From assembly GCF_008831285.2 (NCBI RefSeq), contig NC_045147.1, forward strand, positions 8,030,334-8,094,333: a stretch of 64,000 bases of DNA, written 5' to 3'. Below, piece by piece: positions 1-11,514 of the stretch (position 1 is the first letter of the stretch; each line of letters opens with the position of its first letter). This stretch comes from Nymphaea colorata (lineage: Eukaryota; Streptophyta; Magnoliopsida; Nymphaeales; Nymphaeaceae). A model generated the notes under the pieces. That model had not been told where the DNA came from. It saw nothing but the letters and a program-made list of their open reading frames with translations, and made no database searches. Position numbers and translations under genes: made by a program.

Positions 1-245
1 GAATGTTGGCCTCTAGTTGTTGATGCCTTATTATCTCTGCATTACCACATGAGAAAACCATCAAGTCCAGCACCTTTTATTGTATCTCTAATAGTGAAAA
101 TGTGGAAATTACTTTTTGAACTTGAAATAACAATATGACATTATAATTTGCGCCCAATTTTTGAACAAAAACACAATAATGAGAACAGGTAGTCATACTT
201 GGCAATGGCTTTTCTGTTCGTTTGTTTATTTCTTTTGTTCAGAAG

Positions 246-544
246 TTGGGCTCGGGTCGGGCCGCAATTCGAGACCACTACTTGGCCTGGCTTGACTGAC
301 CACAACCTGGGCTCGAAGCTTGGCCAACCCAATAAGATTTAAAAATAATTTTTAATATAATTTAATAAGTAAATATAATTAATTATATCAATATATATAT
401 AATCTTATATACTTAAATAAAATAATATTAAAAAATAAGTTATCGGTCTAAGTCAGCCAAGCTGGACCGGTGCCTCATTTTAAGGCTTGGGCTTGGGCTC
501 GAGCCTTTGTCAAACCAGGAACCGAGTATCGATCCCACCCCTAC
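246..544. mobile_element. decayed hAT-like MITE with GC-rich flanks and AT core
   Basis: A GC-rich arm (about 246-330) and a second GC-rich arm (about 450-544) enclose an AT-rich core with almost no G or C. The layout matches the better preserved element at 51889-52220. The right end reads GATCCCACCCCTAC, which on the other strand starts GTAGGGGTGGGATC, a typical hAT-MITE terminus. I could not find the matching left terminus or an 8-bp target duplication, so the left boundary is approximate and the copy is probably truncated or diverged. It is non-coding; an open frame across the left arm is only a composition effect. Confidence 0.4.
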
Positions 545-1266
545 TTGAAATACTACTTTTTCCTACTTCACAATCTCATTCGTTCTGCTTACTTATTTGA
601 TGAAACAATATATCTAGTCGAAACCAAGATCTTTTGCTAACCTATTTGCACATCGACTCTCTAATCCAATCAATTGATTGTCCACCAAAGTCAAACATAT
701 ACAACGTTCACTTCACAAACAGGAAATGTCATATTGAAATGCTATTATGTTCTTTACTAAGTTAGATCGACAACTTAGCATCTTCAAATGATTTCAAAAT
801 CAAAGCTGAACATGTCAATCTTTCCTTCTAGAGAGAGAACAATGCATTGGAAGGTAATTCCTTATAATAGGCATTAAAGACATTTAGGGTAAAAGCACCA
901 GAAATGTGTTGTAATATTTTCAAAAGCATTAAGAGAAAAACAAGAGTATTTAGGGTAATAAATTATGAGTACATATTTCCTAAACATGCGACCCATGTTA
1001 TTGGATTTCATAGAATCGTAAGCCTTCAAAAGGAATATTTGAATGATATGCTTGAATTTTGTGATCCAAACAGCTCTTGGGGCACTTTGTTGTAATTTTT
1101 TCAAACATTTTTCACCTTCTCTTGTGAGACCATGTTTAACGGAAATCTTATAAAGATACGTAGAATTCCTGGCTTTTTCCCTTCGGTCTATTTTTTGGGC
1201 ATGTTCTTTTCAATTGTCTTTTCTATTTTTTAAATACTTTACTAACAAACTATCTCGACCTAGTGA
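545..1266. other. AT-rich intergenic DNA, no gene seen
   Basis: Short overlapping open frames occur on both strands around 874-1104, but none resembles a known family and they are about the length expected by chance in AT-rich DNA. No RNA gene, clear promoter or element boundary is visible before the gypsy LTR begins near 1267. Confidence 0.6.
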
Positions 1267-3384
1267 TGTGAGTCCTTGCTAGTCAAGGATCTCTTGCACG
1301 TGATTAAACTCTCATCAGCCTAAGAATATAACGCACCCATATTGATATGGACAGGACCCCAAAGCAAAAATTCAATACGGATCTTACAATACAATAAGAT
1401 TTCTCATGCGGTGCAGTGGATCTGTGTTCAAACAAACCACCAAGAGAATGAGGGAGGTAGAGCATGGGGAAAAAAGATTGGCTACTTAGTTGGGCCAAGT
1501 AGGCTCCATGTTGGGCTGGGAAAGAGACGGCCTTGGTGACAGTGCACTTTGAGAAGCGGATCCCGAGTGGTTAGCCTCGAACTGATCTATTTGAGGTGCT
1601 CCTACTTCCCTAAGGTGCTGGTCAGCCACAGGCCATGGGAGACTTGACCGGTAGGGCCTGGATGAACGAGCTGCATGGAAGACGCATACAGCTAGGCCAT
1701 GGCTGAGAGCTTCTCATGGCATTGGTGAGGGACGCACTGGCTAGGGGTGGCCAGCCGTGAGGGTTGGAGTCCCATGGCTAGTGCTTCAAATGGCCGAAGG
1801 CTAGGCTTGAGGCTGAGGCAGGCCGGAACAGGGATGACACATCCAGGAGCAGGGTGGCGAGGCTCAGCAATCAAGTCTAGCCAAGCATGGCTGGGCAGCT
1901 TTTGGCATTGTGTGGCAGGTCCAATACCGTAGGTGCACTAAGTTGAGGATTGGTTGAGGCCAGTACTCAGGCAAGGGCATGTATGGCTGGGTGTGGATGG
2001 TTGTTGGGGCTGTTTTAGCAGTCTGGCAGTAGTCAGGCATCAGGCTACCAGGCTCACATTAGTGGCATCTAGTGGCCAGCATTGGCAGCTCGGGACAGGA
2101 GCCAAGAAGCAAGAAAGACAAGTTGAGGCAGGGATCAACAAGCAAAGGTTCAAATGATGAAAGAGAGAGAGAGAGAGATAAGGGAGACTCACAGGAGGGC
2201 CAGAACTATGCATCCAGCTTGTTGTCTCCATGGTTTTGCCTGACAATCGGGACTTGCCTTCTCGACTAGGAAGCTAAACAAGGTATTCTCTGATTGGCCG
2301 GATCTAGCATTGAAGATGGTGATTGGGGTCTAATTCATGATCTGGTGGGAGAGCCCGGTGGCCAGCGCTGGGTTGCCGAAAGGTGGCTGTGCAATTCCTT
2401 GCATGCAGGAGAATTTTGCAGCTAGGGTGGAGTTGGTGAGGCGGTGGTCTGTCAGCGCACAGTTGAGAATTTAGAAGGAGGCAAGGGACGTGACTAAGGC
2501 AACACAGCGGCTGCACTCGTAACCAATGGCAGGGATAGGGGGATAGTGACTGCTACATGGCAAACAATGGGTGCCACTTGAAGGATGCATGAAGAAGGAG
2601 AAGAAGAAGAGAGAGAGATATTTTGGGCTAGTAAACTATAATTTTTCATTCCACAACTTGCATAATCAACAAATAGAAAGAATATAGTTTTTATGGTTTG
2701 CGCCCAGTGCAGTTATGAAAATTGAACCAATAAAATCACATAAAATTCAAATAACTAATCCTAATCGGCTGGAACTAGGTGACACCAAAGAAAATGCTAG
2801 ATCTAGTTCTCCCATTGGCCAGATCCCTTTGGGCAGCTAAAAGCATGGGAGTTTCCATACTGGAGCCTACCCAAAGTTAGGTGCACTCTGGTAGGGCCCT
2901 ACTTGGTTGAGGTGGTGCCTGCATGTCCTAAAGGTGATGCACTAAAAGGGAAGGCTAAAGGTACCACTGATGAAGTGGTGTGCCACTGAATGGAAACTGT
3001 GTGCATCCCATGTGGAATAAGTGTGGTTGCCCTTCATTGGCATGCACTGACAAAGTGAGGGCTGCCTCCTACGTGTGCATGGTGAAGAGCGCGCCTCTGC
3101 AGATGGGTGCTACTGAAATGGCACCTTTGCTTATCGACCGCTTCATGGGTGGGTGCATGTTTACAATGGACTTAGCATGAGTGGGCTTGAGCTGAGGGTG
3201 GCTTCATGGATTCAGCCTGAGCTCCTACTAAACTAATCGGTTGATGTTGGGCAGGGACAAGATAGCCAAGTTGCTATCTGCTGGTGCTGGCACCAAGGAA
3301 TTAGCATCATCCTGAGGTTCTCGCTAGCTGAAGAATGCAAGTTGAAGAACGGGAAGGGTGTGCTTCTTACTGAAGTCTGTATCA
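1267..3384 (-). repeat. 3' LTR of an old chromovirus-like Ty3/gypsy element
   Basis: This block begins TGTGAGTCC and ends GTATCA, so it has TG...CA ends. It is followed by a polypurine tract on the minus strand (3385-3396, AGGGAGAGGACT). Its first 700 bp or so align, with many substitutions and indels, to 23985-24706, which sits beside a tRNA-Met-like primer-binding site. Together these identify it as the 3' LTR of a minus-strand element, about 2.1 kb long. It contains a short GA microsatellite near 2160-2180. The heavy divergence between the two LTR copies indicates an old insertion. Small open frames inside it are not genes. Confidence 0.7.
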
Positions 3385-3505
3385 AGTCCTCTCCCTAGAA
3401 ATTAATTTTGTCCCCAAGACCTAACAAATGGAAACTTGTCAAGAATATCCTCCTCGTCATTCCTTCTTGTAATCCTCCTCACATTCAAAATTTGGATCAA
3501 CAAGG
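3385..3505 (-). pseudogene. C-terminal pol tail and polypurine tract of the old gypsy element
   Basis: On the minus strand this stretch carries remnants of the last pol residues before the 3' LTR. A frame containing DKFPF and a GDK motif resembles the ...FP.F.LEDKV... tail found at the end of chromovirus-type polyproteins. It is followed by a purine-rich tract adjoining the LTR. The rest of the integrase C-terminus lies on the far side of the Tat element, from 19071, so the pol gene was split by that insertion. Stops and frameshifts are present. A chromodomain is not recognisable in what remains. Confidence 0.55.
3501..3505. repeat. target-site duplication CAAGG, left copy
   Basis: CAAGG directly precedes the Tat element's LTR at 3506. 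The identical 5 bp follow the other LTR at 19071-19075. A 5-bp duplication is the normal footprint of gypsy integrases. Confidence 0.93.
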
Positions 3506-5164
3506 TGTTTGCATCCCAAAATTTTCATTGGTTTTGGAGTGCTCCAGAAAAATGAAGTTTTTGTTTTGAAATAGGAAAGAAAGGGACTCGCCCGTCGGTA
3601 CGAGGATCGACCGTTCCCAGCGCCTTCACCAGGGGTAATCAACCCAAATGCTATGTTTATCATTGATGCATTTCGTTTTAACTTAAACATCTTTTTTTAT
3701 TCTATATGCGGTGTAGAAAATATTGAAAGTTTGAAGTTTCAAACTTTTGAAAAGGTTCTTGAAGAGTTGCTTGAAAATGTGAAATGTTTTGAGAAAAAAG
3801 TGGAACTAGTAAATCATTTGAAAAACTTGTAAAATCATTTTGAAATCACTTTAGTGTTCTCTTAAGACTTTAAGTAGGTTTGAGATTTTGTTTTAATTCG
3901 GTTACCACCTAGCTAGAGCTCCATCCCTTCTTGCTTAAGTTCTTTTGGAGAGATGCTTGTGATCATAAGTGAAATAAAGTGCGTGAGAATGCATGGATGC
4001 ATTTATCCTATATGATTGAAAGAATGTAAAACATTCCTACCACAACATTCATCTAAAGTCATTCCTACCACAACATACATCTAAGTTTTCGTTGTTATAA
4101 ATATTGTATATAAGAAGGAAAAGTTTTTGAAAAGGGATATGGATTGTAGACCATCAAGCATGATTCCAATATTAGGTCATTACTTGGTTTGTGGTTTTAA
4201 TGAAGTTGGTAAATAGAAAGTTCGTGAGAGGAGAATGATAAAAAGAATACAAGAGATAAAACACTCTTATGAAAAGAAAGTGAGAGAGATAGAGAAAGAC
4301 ATGCATATATGTATACATACCATCACATATACACATATATGAAAGCTTAGGAGAGAAAGATGTATTGATTTGAAGAGAAAGAAAGATTTTAGAGGAAAGT
4401 AAAAATACCATACGTATATATGGGCATGAGAAATTTTATAAGAGAAGATATTTGTCTAGAAAAGAGGAATAAATATTTGAAAGAGAGGAAATGGAGCACA
4501 TGTACATACGTATTCATGCACATATGAAAATTTATAAAATGGAAAGTGAAAGCATAGAGAGAGAAAGATGAGGGCTCATCATGTTGGCATAGATGTATAT
4601 AACATGTGTATACATTCATACCTTCACAAGATTAGAAATCAAGGAACAACTTAAAATTACCAACTTCAAGTTTTATGTGGGTCGGAGGGGAGCTTGGACT
4701 CATGTAAGAGTCTAAGCTAAGTCCCTAAGGCCATGTTAGAATGTTCCTTTTGAAAATGTTTTTGAAAATAAGCATAAAATGTTATTATTTGGTTTGTTGT
4801 AATGGATATATTTCTTCCACTATTGGGTATGGAAGAAAACAAGCAATATAACGAGACACTCGTTAGGGTTCATAATGGGATGATTGAGAAGGAAACTATC
4901 GCAAAATGACATGCAAATGCATTTTAACATGTACATTTTCGTGAGGGTTTATCCCGGGTTGGACAAGTCCCAACCTCAAAAATTAATATGAAAATAAAGA
5001 GTCCCCAAACTATACTCTCACTCTCACCATACATTCACATATAAGTAGAAAACCAACCAACTATGCATGGAAAACATATAAACAGCATTCAAGGAAGGAA
5101 AAAGAGAAAGAGGATGACGGAAAGTACAAGGTTCAATTAGGAGGGAGGACATGATGTAACTATG

Positions 5165-5865
5165 AAATGATATGTCACCTCATCTTCTCATGTTCCCGGT
5201 GCACTTGAGTATAGCCTCTTGACTCTAAAATAGAGATTGAAAGCTATCTCCTTTGGCCATGAGAAAATAGAGAATAGAGGAAAATAAGAGGAAGCAAAAG
5301 AACAACAAGAATGTAGTAATGAAAATAAAGAACATGATTAAATTGAAAGATCATCTCATTTTTTCATGCTCCCGGTGCACTTGAGCATAACCTCTTGTCT
5401 CTAAAAAGAGATTGAGTGCTACCTCCTTTAACCATAGGGAGATGAAGATGAGGAGAAAATGTAGAAAGAAAAACAATGTCATATTTAATAAAAGAGAAAG
5501 CATGATTCAATCACGAAATGAAAGATCATCTCATCCTTTCATGCTCCCAATGCACTTGAGCATAGTCTCTTGTCTTTAAAAAGAGATTGAGTGCTATCTC
5601 CTTTGGCTATGGGGAGAGGAGGAAGAGAGAAAAGAAAATAACAAGAGCAAGGCTATATTGAAGAAAGGAAATAACAATAACAACAAAAATATATTCATGA
5701 AGGGAAAGAACAACAACAACAAGAATACTTGAAAGAATATGATTTAATCATAAAATAAAATATCATCTCATCTTCTCATGCTCCCGGTGCACTTGAGCAT
5801 AGCCTCTTGTCTCTAAAAAGAGGTTGAGTGCTATCTCCTTTGGCCATGGGGAGATAAAAATGAGA
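5165..5865. repeat. tandem array of ~175-240-bp units in the 3' LTR (4 copies)
   Basis: Four units begin near 5173, 5350, 5523 and 5762. Each contains CATGCTCCCGGTGCACTTGA or a close variant, then TAGCCTCTTG and a short hairpin-like TCTAAAAAGAG. The spacers are rich in AACAAGAA-type sequence. The same array occurs in the other LTR with five units. Relative to the predicted LTR promoter it lies downstream, in the transcribed R/U5 part. Confidence 0.85.
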
Positions 5866-6180
5866 GAAAAAAAAAAATGAGAGGGATGATGATTACATAC
5901 CTCTAATGAGAAATGACCTAAGATAAACACATTCACTTGAAAATCCCCTTTGAATGAAGCTCCAAGATGATGCCTCCAAGAGGGTTGTAGCTTGCTCAAA
6001 GTTGGAGAGGAAAATGAAGAGAGAGGGAGAGAGAGCTCAAAAGAAACTCTAAGTCTTCAAGTAAAAATACACTAGAGTTTCTCCCAATAGCCAACCTTAC
6101 CCAAGAGGGGGGAAAATGAGGGGTATTTATAGAAGATTTTGGAGCTAAAATCCTAAATTTGAATTTTTTGAGCTAATAAT

Positions 6181-6532
6181 ACTAAAATCACCCTCTAAAA
6201 GGAGATTTTTTGGTCGAAAGGAGGGCAAATGAGTCTTATCCACCCAAAAAGACTAAAATTACCCTCTAAAAGGAGGTTTTTTGGTTAAAAGGAAGGGAAA
6301 ATGGGTCTTGTTCACCCAAAAAGACTAAAATCACCCTCTTAAAATAGAGTTTTTGGTCAAAAGGAAGGATAAATTAGTCTTATCTACCCAAAAAGACTAA
6401 AATCACCCTCTAAAAGGAGATGTTTTTGTCAAAAGGAAAGAAAAATTGGTATTGTCCACCCAAAAAGATTAAAATCACCCTTTAAAATGAGATTTTTTGG
6501 TCAAAAGGAGGAGCAAATGAGTCTTAAATGAT
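6181..6532. repeat. 72-bp tandem array in U3 of the 3' LTR (5 copies)
   Basis: Units begin at 6181, 6252, 6324, 6396 and 6468, each with ACTAAAATCACCCTCT or a close variant followed by GGAGATTTTTTGGTCAAAAG and CACCCAAAAAG. Spacing is 71-72 bp. On the minus strand the array lies upstream of the TATA box, in U3. The other LTR carries six units at exactly 72-bp spacing. Confidence 0.9.
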
Positions 6533-6637
6533 CGATTTAGATCTGAACTTGGGTTTTAGATGTAATTTGGATCTAAATTTGAGTTTCGTGCTTGGATAAA
6601 ACATCATAATCTTTTAGAAAAATTTGGGGTGATTACA

Positions 6638-6653
6638 GATGCCCATCTTTGTT
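6638..6653 (-). other. candidate polypurine tract of the Tat element
   Basis: Directly beside the 3' LTR, the minus strand reads AACAAAGATGGGCATC, a purine-rich stretch in the position expected for the plus-strand primer. It is not a perfect purine run, so the call rests mainly on position. Confidence 0.45.
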
Positions 6654-7128
6654 AATAAGCCGGTGTTAACCGTGCTTAGTGATAAAGATAAACGCCACAA
6701 ATTTTTCAAGCAAGACATTTTCATAGAGATGTTTCAGGCTTTACCCCTTACCTGAATGGGTTGTTTGAGCTTAAATTGCAAGTTTAACCCCTTACCTGCA
6801 CGGGTTTGCTGATTTCAAATTCAGGTTTAACCCCCCTGAATGGGTTGCCTTGACTTGCATCACAAGTTGAACCCTTTAACTATGTGGGTTGCTTTGGCTT
6901 GTAGCACAGGTTTAACCCCTTTGCCTGCATAGGTTGCTTTGGCTAGCATTGCAGGTTTAACCCCTTGCCTGCATGGGTTGCTCTCAAGCCCTGAGCGATG
7001 ATAATAATAATAATAAAAAAAATGCCCCAGTGTAATTGTCATGTTTTACGACTGGAAAGAATCTAGATTGAATAGTCGATGTGGAAACGCAAATGTTTGA
7101 CATTGATTGGAAAATGAATACAAGAGAA
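6654..7128. repeat. non-coding spacer with ~45-50-bp tandem repeats
   Basis: This stretch lies between the end of integrase and the PPT. About six degenerate units occur between 6725 and 7000, each containing a form of GGTTTAACCCCTTGCCTGCA followed by GGGTTGCTTTGGC. Starts of the TTTAACCCC core fall near 6732, 6783, 6827, 6870, 6911 and 6956. The rest is AT-rich with a TAA/ATA simple repeat near 7001-7015. Tat/Ogre elements are known to accumulate tandem repeats in their untranslated 3' part. Confidence 0.75.
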
Positions 7129-8472
7129 CTAGGCATAAAATTTCTTGAGGTAAAGGGCATTAACAGGATCGACAAGTTCCACCCCATCAACATCAATTAG
7201 TCGGCATGAATTGTGGGGCAAAGCTTCCTTAATGACATACGGGCCTTCCCAATTTGGTGCCCACTTGCCTCGTGGTCGTCCTCTCAGGTACACTGCAGAT
7301 CGTAGGACCGAATCATTCACTTTGAACTGTCTCTCGATAACTGACTTGGCAAATTGTCTGGCTACCCTTTGGCGATAAGCTTCAGCATGTTCAGCCGCTT
7401 TTAGCCTCTTTTTATCTAGCAAATCGAGTTGCATTAGCCTTTTCTACTGATATTGAGTAAGAGGGAGTTCTACGAGGGAAGCGAACTTCAAAGCAGGTTT
7501 CAACACATGTAATGGTAGAACCACTTCTGTTCCATAGACTAGCTCTGCTGGAGTGACATTTGTTGGAGTTCTCATAGTAGTACGATATGCCCATAGAGCG
7601 TTCTACATCTTTTCATGCCAATCTCTTCCAGTTTCTACTGTTCGTTCCAAGATGCGGATCAAGATCTTGTTTGTAGCCTCTGCTTGTCTATTGCCTTGGG
7701 GGTAATAAGGAGCTGAAAAATGGTGCGTGATGTGGTACCTACTGCACAATTGTCTCATCTTTTCATTCTTGAAATGAGTTCCGTTGTTAGATATTATATC
7801 ATGAGGGACTCCAAATCTGCAAAGAAGTTTTTTGTGAATGAATGACACTACATGACGTCCTTCCACTGTTCTGAGTGTGACGACTTCTACCCATTTGGTA
7901 AAATAATCCGTTGCAGCAAGAAAATACTTATGGCCGTTAAAAGCTGCAGGAGATATCGGTCCGACTACGTCAAAGGCCCACATTGAAAATGGCCAAGGAG
8001 ATGTCACAGAATGCAAGTGAGAGGCTGGGGCATGAATCATTGGAGCATGCAGTTGGCATTCTTTGCATGTTTTGACAAATTGGTGATAATCTTTTTTCAT
8101 GGTAGGCCAATAATACCCTGCTCGAATTATTTGTTTGGTGATGGTTTGGTAACCAACATGGCCCCCACAATCTCCTCGATGTGATTCTTCGATTACTTCC
8201 TTTGCCTCATCTTCATCAAGGCACCGAGAGTATTCAGTGCTAAATCCACGTCTGTATAATACCCCTGCTAGGATAAAGTACCTCGCTGACATACGTTGTA
8301 TTGCTTTTTGTTCATTTTTAGGCATTTTAGCCGGGAATTCTCTGCTTTCAATGTACCTTTTGATGTCATGGTACCAAGGCGTATTCCCCCATTGGATGTG
8401 ATGAACATGCGCCATCGTTTCAAAAGCAGGGTGTTCTAATCTTCCAATCTCAAAAAGAGCAGATGGCTTCAT
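7129..8472 (-). pseudogene. Tat-type integrase (pol C-terminus), broken
   Basis: This is the DNA integrase that inserts the cDNA copy. From 8472 the minus frame shows the zinc-binding HHCC region (ending KTCKECQ) and then the catalytic core with AFDVVGP, TDYFTKWVE and the acidic end PQGN.QAEATNK. The C-terminal part (7434-7129) has RPRGKW.PNWEGPY, typical of gypsy integrase tails. In-frame TAG codons sit at 7603-7605 and 7444-7446. In the conserved S-D-N-G motif the catalytic aspartate is asparagine (SNNGTHF), so the core would be inactive even without the stops. It follows aRH in a shifted frame. Family assignment is firm; function is lost. Confidence 0.9.
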
Positions 8473-8952
8473 TGGTTCGAAAAGTGATGGTCGATCCTAA
8501 GCTCGCGAGGCCATTCGCAATAGGGTTACCTTCTCTCTTTACGTGAGCCAATTGTACTTCTTCGAATTGACAGATTAAGGAGGTAGCAATTTCTTGATAT
8601 GGCACCAACTTTTCATCTTTGACTTGCCATTCTCCATTCACTTGGTTTATAATAAGCTGAGAGTCGCCGAAGGCATGCACTCTTTTCACTTGAAAACTCA
8701 ATAAAGAAGGAAGTCCTTGTATGAGGGCTTCATATTCAGCCATGTTATGGGTACATGAAAAATCAAGTTTCAAAGAGTACGGGATCATTTCGTTTTATGG
8801 AGTGATGAGTAAGATGCCTATGCCTGCTCCATCACATTTCTAGACCCATCAAAGTACATCTTCCATGTCGAAACCGTTTCCAATCTTAGTACATGTTCAT
8901 CTGGAAACTCATCATTTGTTCTGATTTCTTCGTAATGAGGGAAGTCTGCTAA
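8450..8952 (-). pseudogene. archaeal-type RNase H (aRH) of the Tat element
   Basis: The minus frame 8788-8450 reads CTHNMAEYEALIQGL, then AFGDSQLIINQVNGEWQVKD, then HVKREGN with ADALA-like ANGLASLGS. These are the hallmarks of the extra RNase H carried by Tat/Ogre elements between the usual RNase H and integrase: the catalytic E in AEYEAL, D in GDSQL, and the final acidic position, here N in ANGLA where D is usual. An upstream frame near 8860 (WKMYFDGS) is the start of the same domain, separated by a stop or frameshift. The domain is frameshifted relative to both neighbours. Confidence 0.88.
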
Positions 8953-10619
8953 CTAATCCGTAATTGCTTGTCCTTTGATTGACTTTTGAGACACATATTC
9001 AAGATCATATTGCATCAACATAATTTGCCATTTGGCGATACGCCCATTAAGGAACGGTTGTTCCAAGATGTACTTGAGAGGATTTAGTTTGAAGAGTATC
9101 TTGACCTCACAAACTAATAAATAATGTCTCAACTTCTGACACATCCAAACCAATGCCAGACAAGTTTTCTCTATTGGAGAGTACTTCTTTTCGTACTGGA
9201 CAAAAGTCTTGCTAATGTAGTAGATTGCATGCTCGATGCGACTTCCTTCCTCATATTGTACAAAAAAGCCGCCACATGCTGACTCATTCACTGTGATGTA
9301 AAGCAGCAATGGTCTACCCAACACTGGTGGTTTTAGAATTGGCGGATTTAAAAGGTATTTCTTAATCCTTTCGAATGACTGTTGGCATTCAAAACCCCAT
9401 ACAAACTTGACGCCTTTTCTCAACAGCTGGTTGAATGGTTCACATCTCATGGCCAGATTAGAAATGAAGCGTCTGATGGATTGGATTCGTCCTTGCAAGC
9501 TTCGCAACTCCTTGATATTGGTAGGTGGTGGCATATCGATTATTACCTTAGCTTTGGTAAGATCCATTTCAATCCCCTTCTTACTGACCATGAAACCCAA
9601 GAGCTTGCCTGACTCAACCCAAACACACATTTTTGAGGATTCAAGCGAAGCTTATACTGTAAAAGTCTCTCGAATACTTGGGCAAGAGTTTCAATGTGAT
9701 CTTCTGTCACATTGGATTTGATCAATATGTCATCGATATATGCATCCATGATTTTATGCATCTGGTCATGGAAGATGGCAGCCATGGCCCTTTGATAGGT
9801 TGCTCCAGCATTCTTCAACTCAAATGACATGACCGTGTAACAAAAAGTGCCCTATGGTGTAGTAAAAGCGGTCTTAGGTTGATCTTTGACTGCTAATTTG
9901 ATATGGTTATATCCCGAATATCCATCCATGAAAGAAAACATTGCATGGTCTGCAGTACTGTCTACCAATAGATCAATGTTTGGAAGAGGATAATCATCAT
10001 TTGGTGTGGCTTTGTTCAAGTCTCGAAAGTCAATGCACAACTTGACGTTACCATTTTTCTTAGGGACCACCACGATGTTCGCCAACCATTCGGGGTAATC
10101 AATGGCACAAATGAATTTTGCCTTTAGCAAGTCCTCTAGTCCTTCTTTTACAGGGCCTTCTAGTCGAGGGTCAAGCTTGCACAATTTTTGCTTAATCGGC
10201 TTGCAGTTAGGATTTAAGGGCAAACGATTTTCGACCAACTGGAGGTCTAAGCCTGACATATCTTCAAAAGTCCAAGCAAAAACTTTTTGGTTACTTATAA
10301 GAAAGTCCACCAATCTTTTCTTCTCATCCACTGACAAACTGGTGCCAATTTGAAGAATTTTAGGATCTTCACTGGTTCCAATATTAATTTCTTCAATTGG
10401 ATCATTAACCAAGGATGAAGGATGTTCTTGTTTTTGAATCTGAGTGAATTCTAGTAATTCTGACTCGGGTATTGTCATAGGTTCCATTTCACTGACTGCT
10501 TGTTCGATAAATGCTTTCTGGGGGGACTTCCGAGGAAAAAGAATAAACAGAGACATATTGAGTTCTGACATCCTATAAAGAGGATAAAGGAAAGAGTTGG
10601 ACGAAATTAAAATCGACAA
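8953..10619 (-). pseudogene. reverse transcriptase and RNase H of the Tat element
   Basis: RT copies element RNA into DNA and RNase H removes the template. The frame 10619-9852 covers the N-terminal fingers (KPIKQKL, VVPKKNGNVKLCIDFRDLN, FMDGYSGYNHI). An in-frame TAG at 9852-9854 falls where a tryptophan is expected after TAFTTP. The frame 9830-9543 holds the catalytic AYIDDIL. A frameshift near 9620 moves to 9630-8953, with the connection and RNase H (LLLYITVNE, IEHAIYYISKTF, YSPIEKTCLALVW). A TAG at 8953-8955 precedes aRH. The first 15 or so residues from 10619 are probably intronic, not coding. Confidence 0.92.
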
Positions 10620-10794
10620 GAAAAGATTACTTGCATTTGCATATACATATAAAAAAAGGTTCTTAGTTCATAGAATGGGTCCTCTCATGAGACCAAACAA
10701 AAAGATGTTTAAAATTACAAAATTCATGGGAGGATTTTGAAACAAAAGTGAATACTATTAGCCCCCAAGATCTTCTTCAAATTCCTTCATGATA
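10570..10794 (-). other. candidate intron between protease and RT
   Basis: The protease frame stops near 10795 and the conserved RT leader only resumes near 10530. The interval is AT-rich. On the minus strand it ends with a pyrimidine-rich run and AG (CTTTCCTTTATCCTCTTTATAG) near 10575, like a plant 3' splice site. A spliced intron at this place is documented for Ogre elements. A clear 5' splice site was not pinpointed, so this is an inference. Confidence 0.4.
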
Positions 10795-11514
10795 TCACAG
10801 TCCTCTCATGTTCATCTGAAAAGAGATGCTAATCAGTTGCAAGATGCCATCTTCATTTTTCCCGAGGCCAGTGAATGGACGGTAGCCACCTTTCAGAAGC
10901 AACTGAAAACCCTTAGGATTTTTCATGAAATGAACATACAATGGGTGTTCTTGGTAACTTGCACGATTGCTTGAAATAGTATAAGCATTCCCGGATGGTT
11001 CCCCTATCTCCATGTTCTGCATCCATTCTTCCAAAGCTCTGTCCTTTGTTGTTCTTATGCTCGGTACATCCACCGGATCAATTGGCCTAGGGAGCATGGG
11101 TTGCATCAACCTCTCGACCAGATCCTCAGCACGGACAGTGATGACTGATGGACCACAACTCCATTTTAGGCATTGATGAAGAGTGGATTGGATCCCTCGT
11201 ACTTGATGGATCCAAGGTCGTCCCAAAAGCAAGTTGTATGATGGTGGTACATCTACCACGTGAAATACAATGCAATGGCTAGTATTTTCAATGATCACAT
11301 TCATGTCGAGGGTACCTTTGCTGTTCATGCCTCGGCCATCGTATCCATAGATCTTGGTATTATCGAAACAATATTTGTCTTCACGAAATCCCAAAGCTTT
11401 GGCCCTAAGATCGGGGCAAATATTTAAGCCACTTCCTCCATCAATCAATACATGTGGCATAGTCATTCCATTGACTTGGACGACGATGTAAAGAGCATCT
11501 TCATGAAAATATCC
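10795..11514 (-). pseudogene. retropepsin-like aspartic protease of the Tat element
   Basis: This protease would cleave the Gag-Pol polyprotein. The minus frame 11466-10795 opens with PHVLIDGGSGLNICP; the D-G-G-S replaces the usual D-[TS]-G and is a frequent Tat-type variant. It continues with YNLLLGRPWIH, the flap-side motif of gypsy proteases. It is in frame with gag but cut off from it by a TGA at 11515-11517. Downstream the frame ends at 10795, before the candidate intron. Confidence 0.85.

Larger units (their letters stand above)
3506..6637 (-). repeat. 3' LTR of the Tat/Ogre-like element (3132 bp)
   Basis: It starts TGTTTGCATCCC and ends GGTGATTACA, matching the copy at 15614-19070. 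In the first 160 bp I count about four mismatches between the two copies, so divergence is low. It is 325 bp shorter than the other LTR, mainly because each of its two tandem arrays has one unit fewer: four versus five of the ~175-240-bp repeat, and five versus six of the 72-bp repeat. About 30 bp near 6560 are also missing. Short open frames inside it are LTR artefacts. Confidence 0.93.

Noticed and set aside
1692-2516. Several 60-70-residue frames on both strands
   Set aside because: They lie inside the old gypsy LTR and have no family resemblance.
3457-3690. Frame repeated at 15574-15798, giving the same protein twice
   Set aside because: It is the start of the Tat LTR read on the minus strand and crosses the LTR edge; the duplication is the LTR pair, not a gene family.
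5165-6532. Regularly spaced repeats that could be mistaken for a CRISPR array
   Set aside because: The repeats are contiguous tandem units inside an LTR, occur in both LTRs, have no unique spacers, and the DNA is plant.
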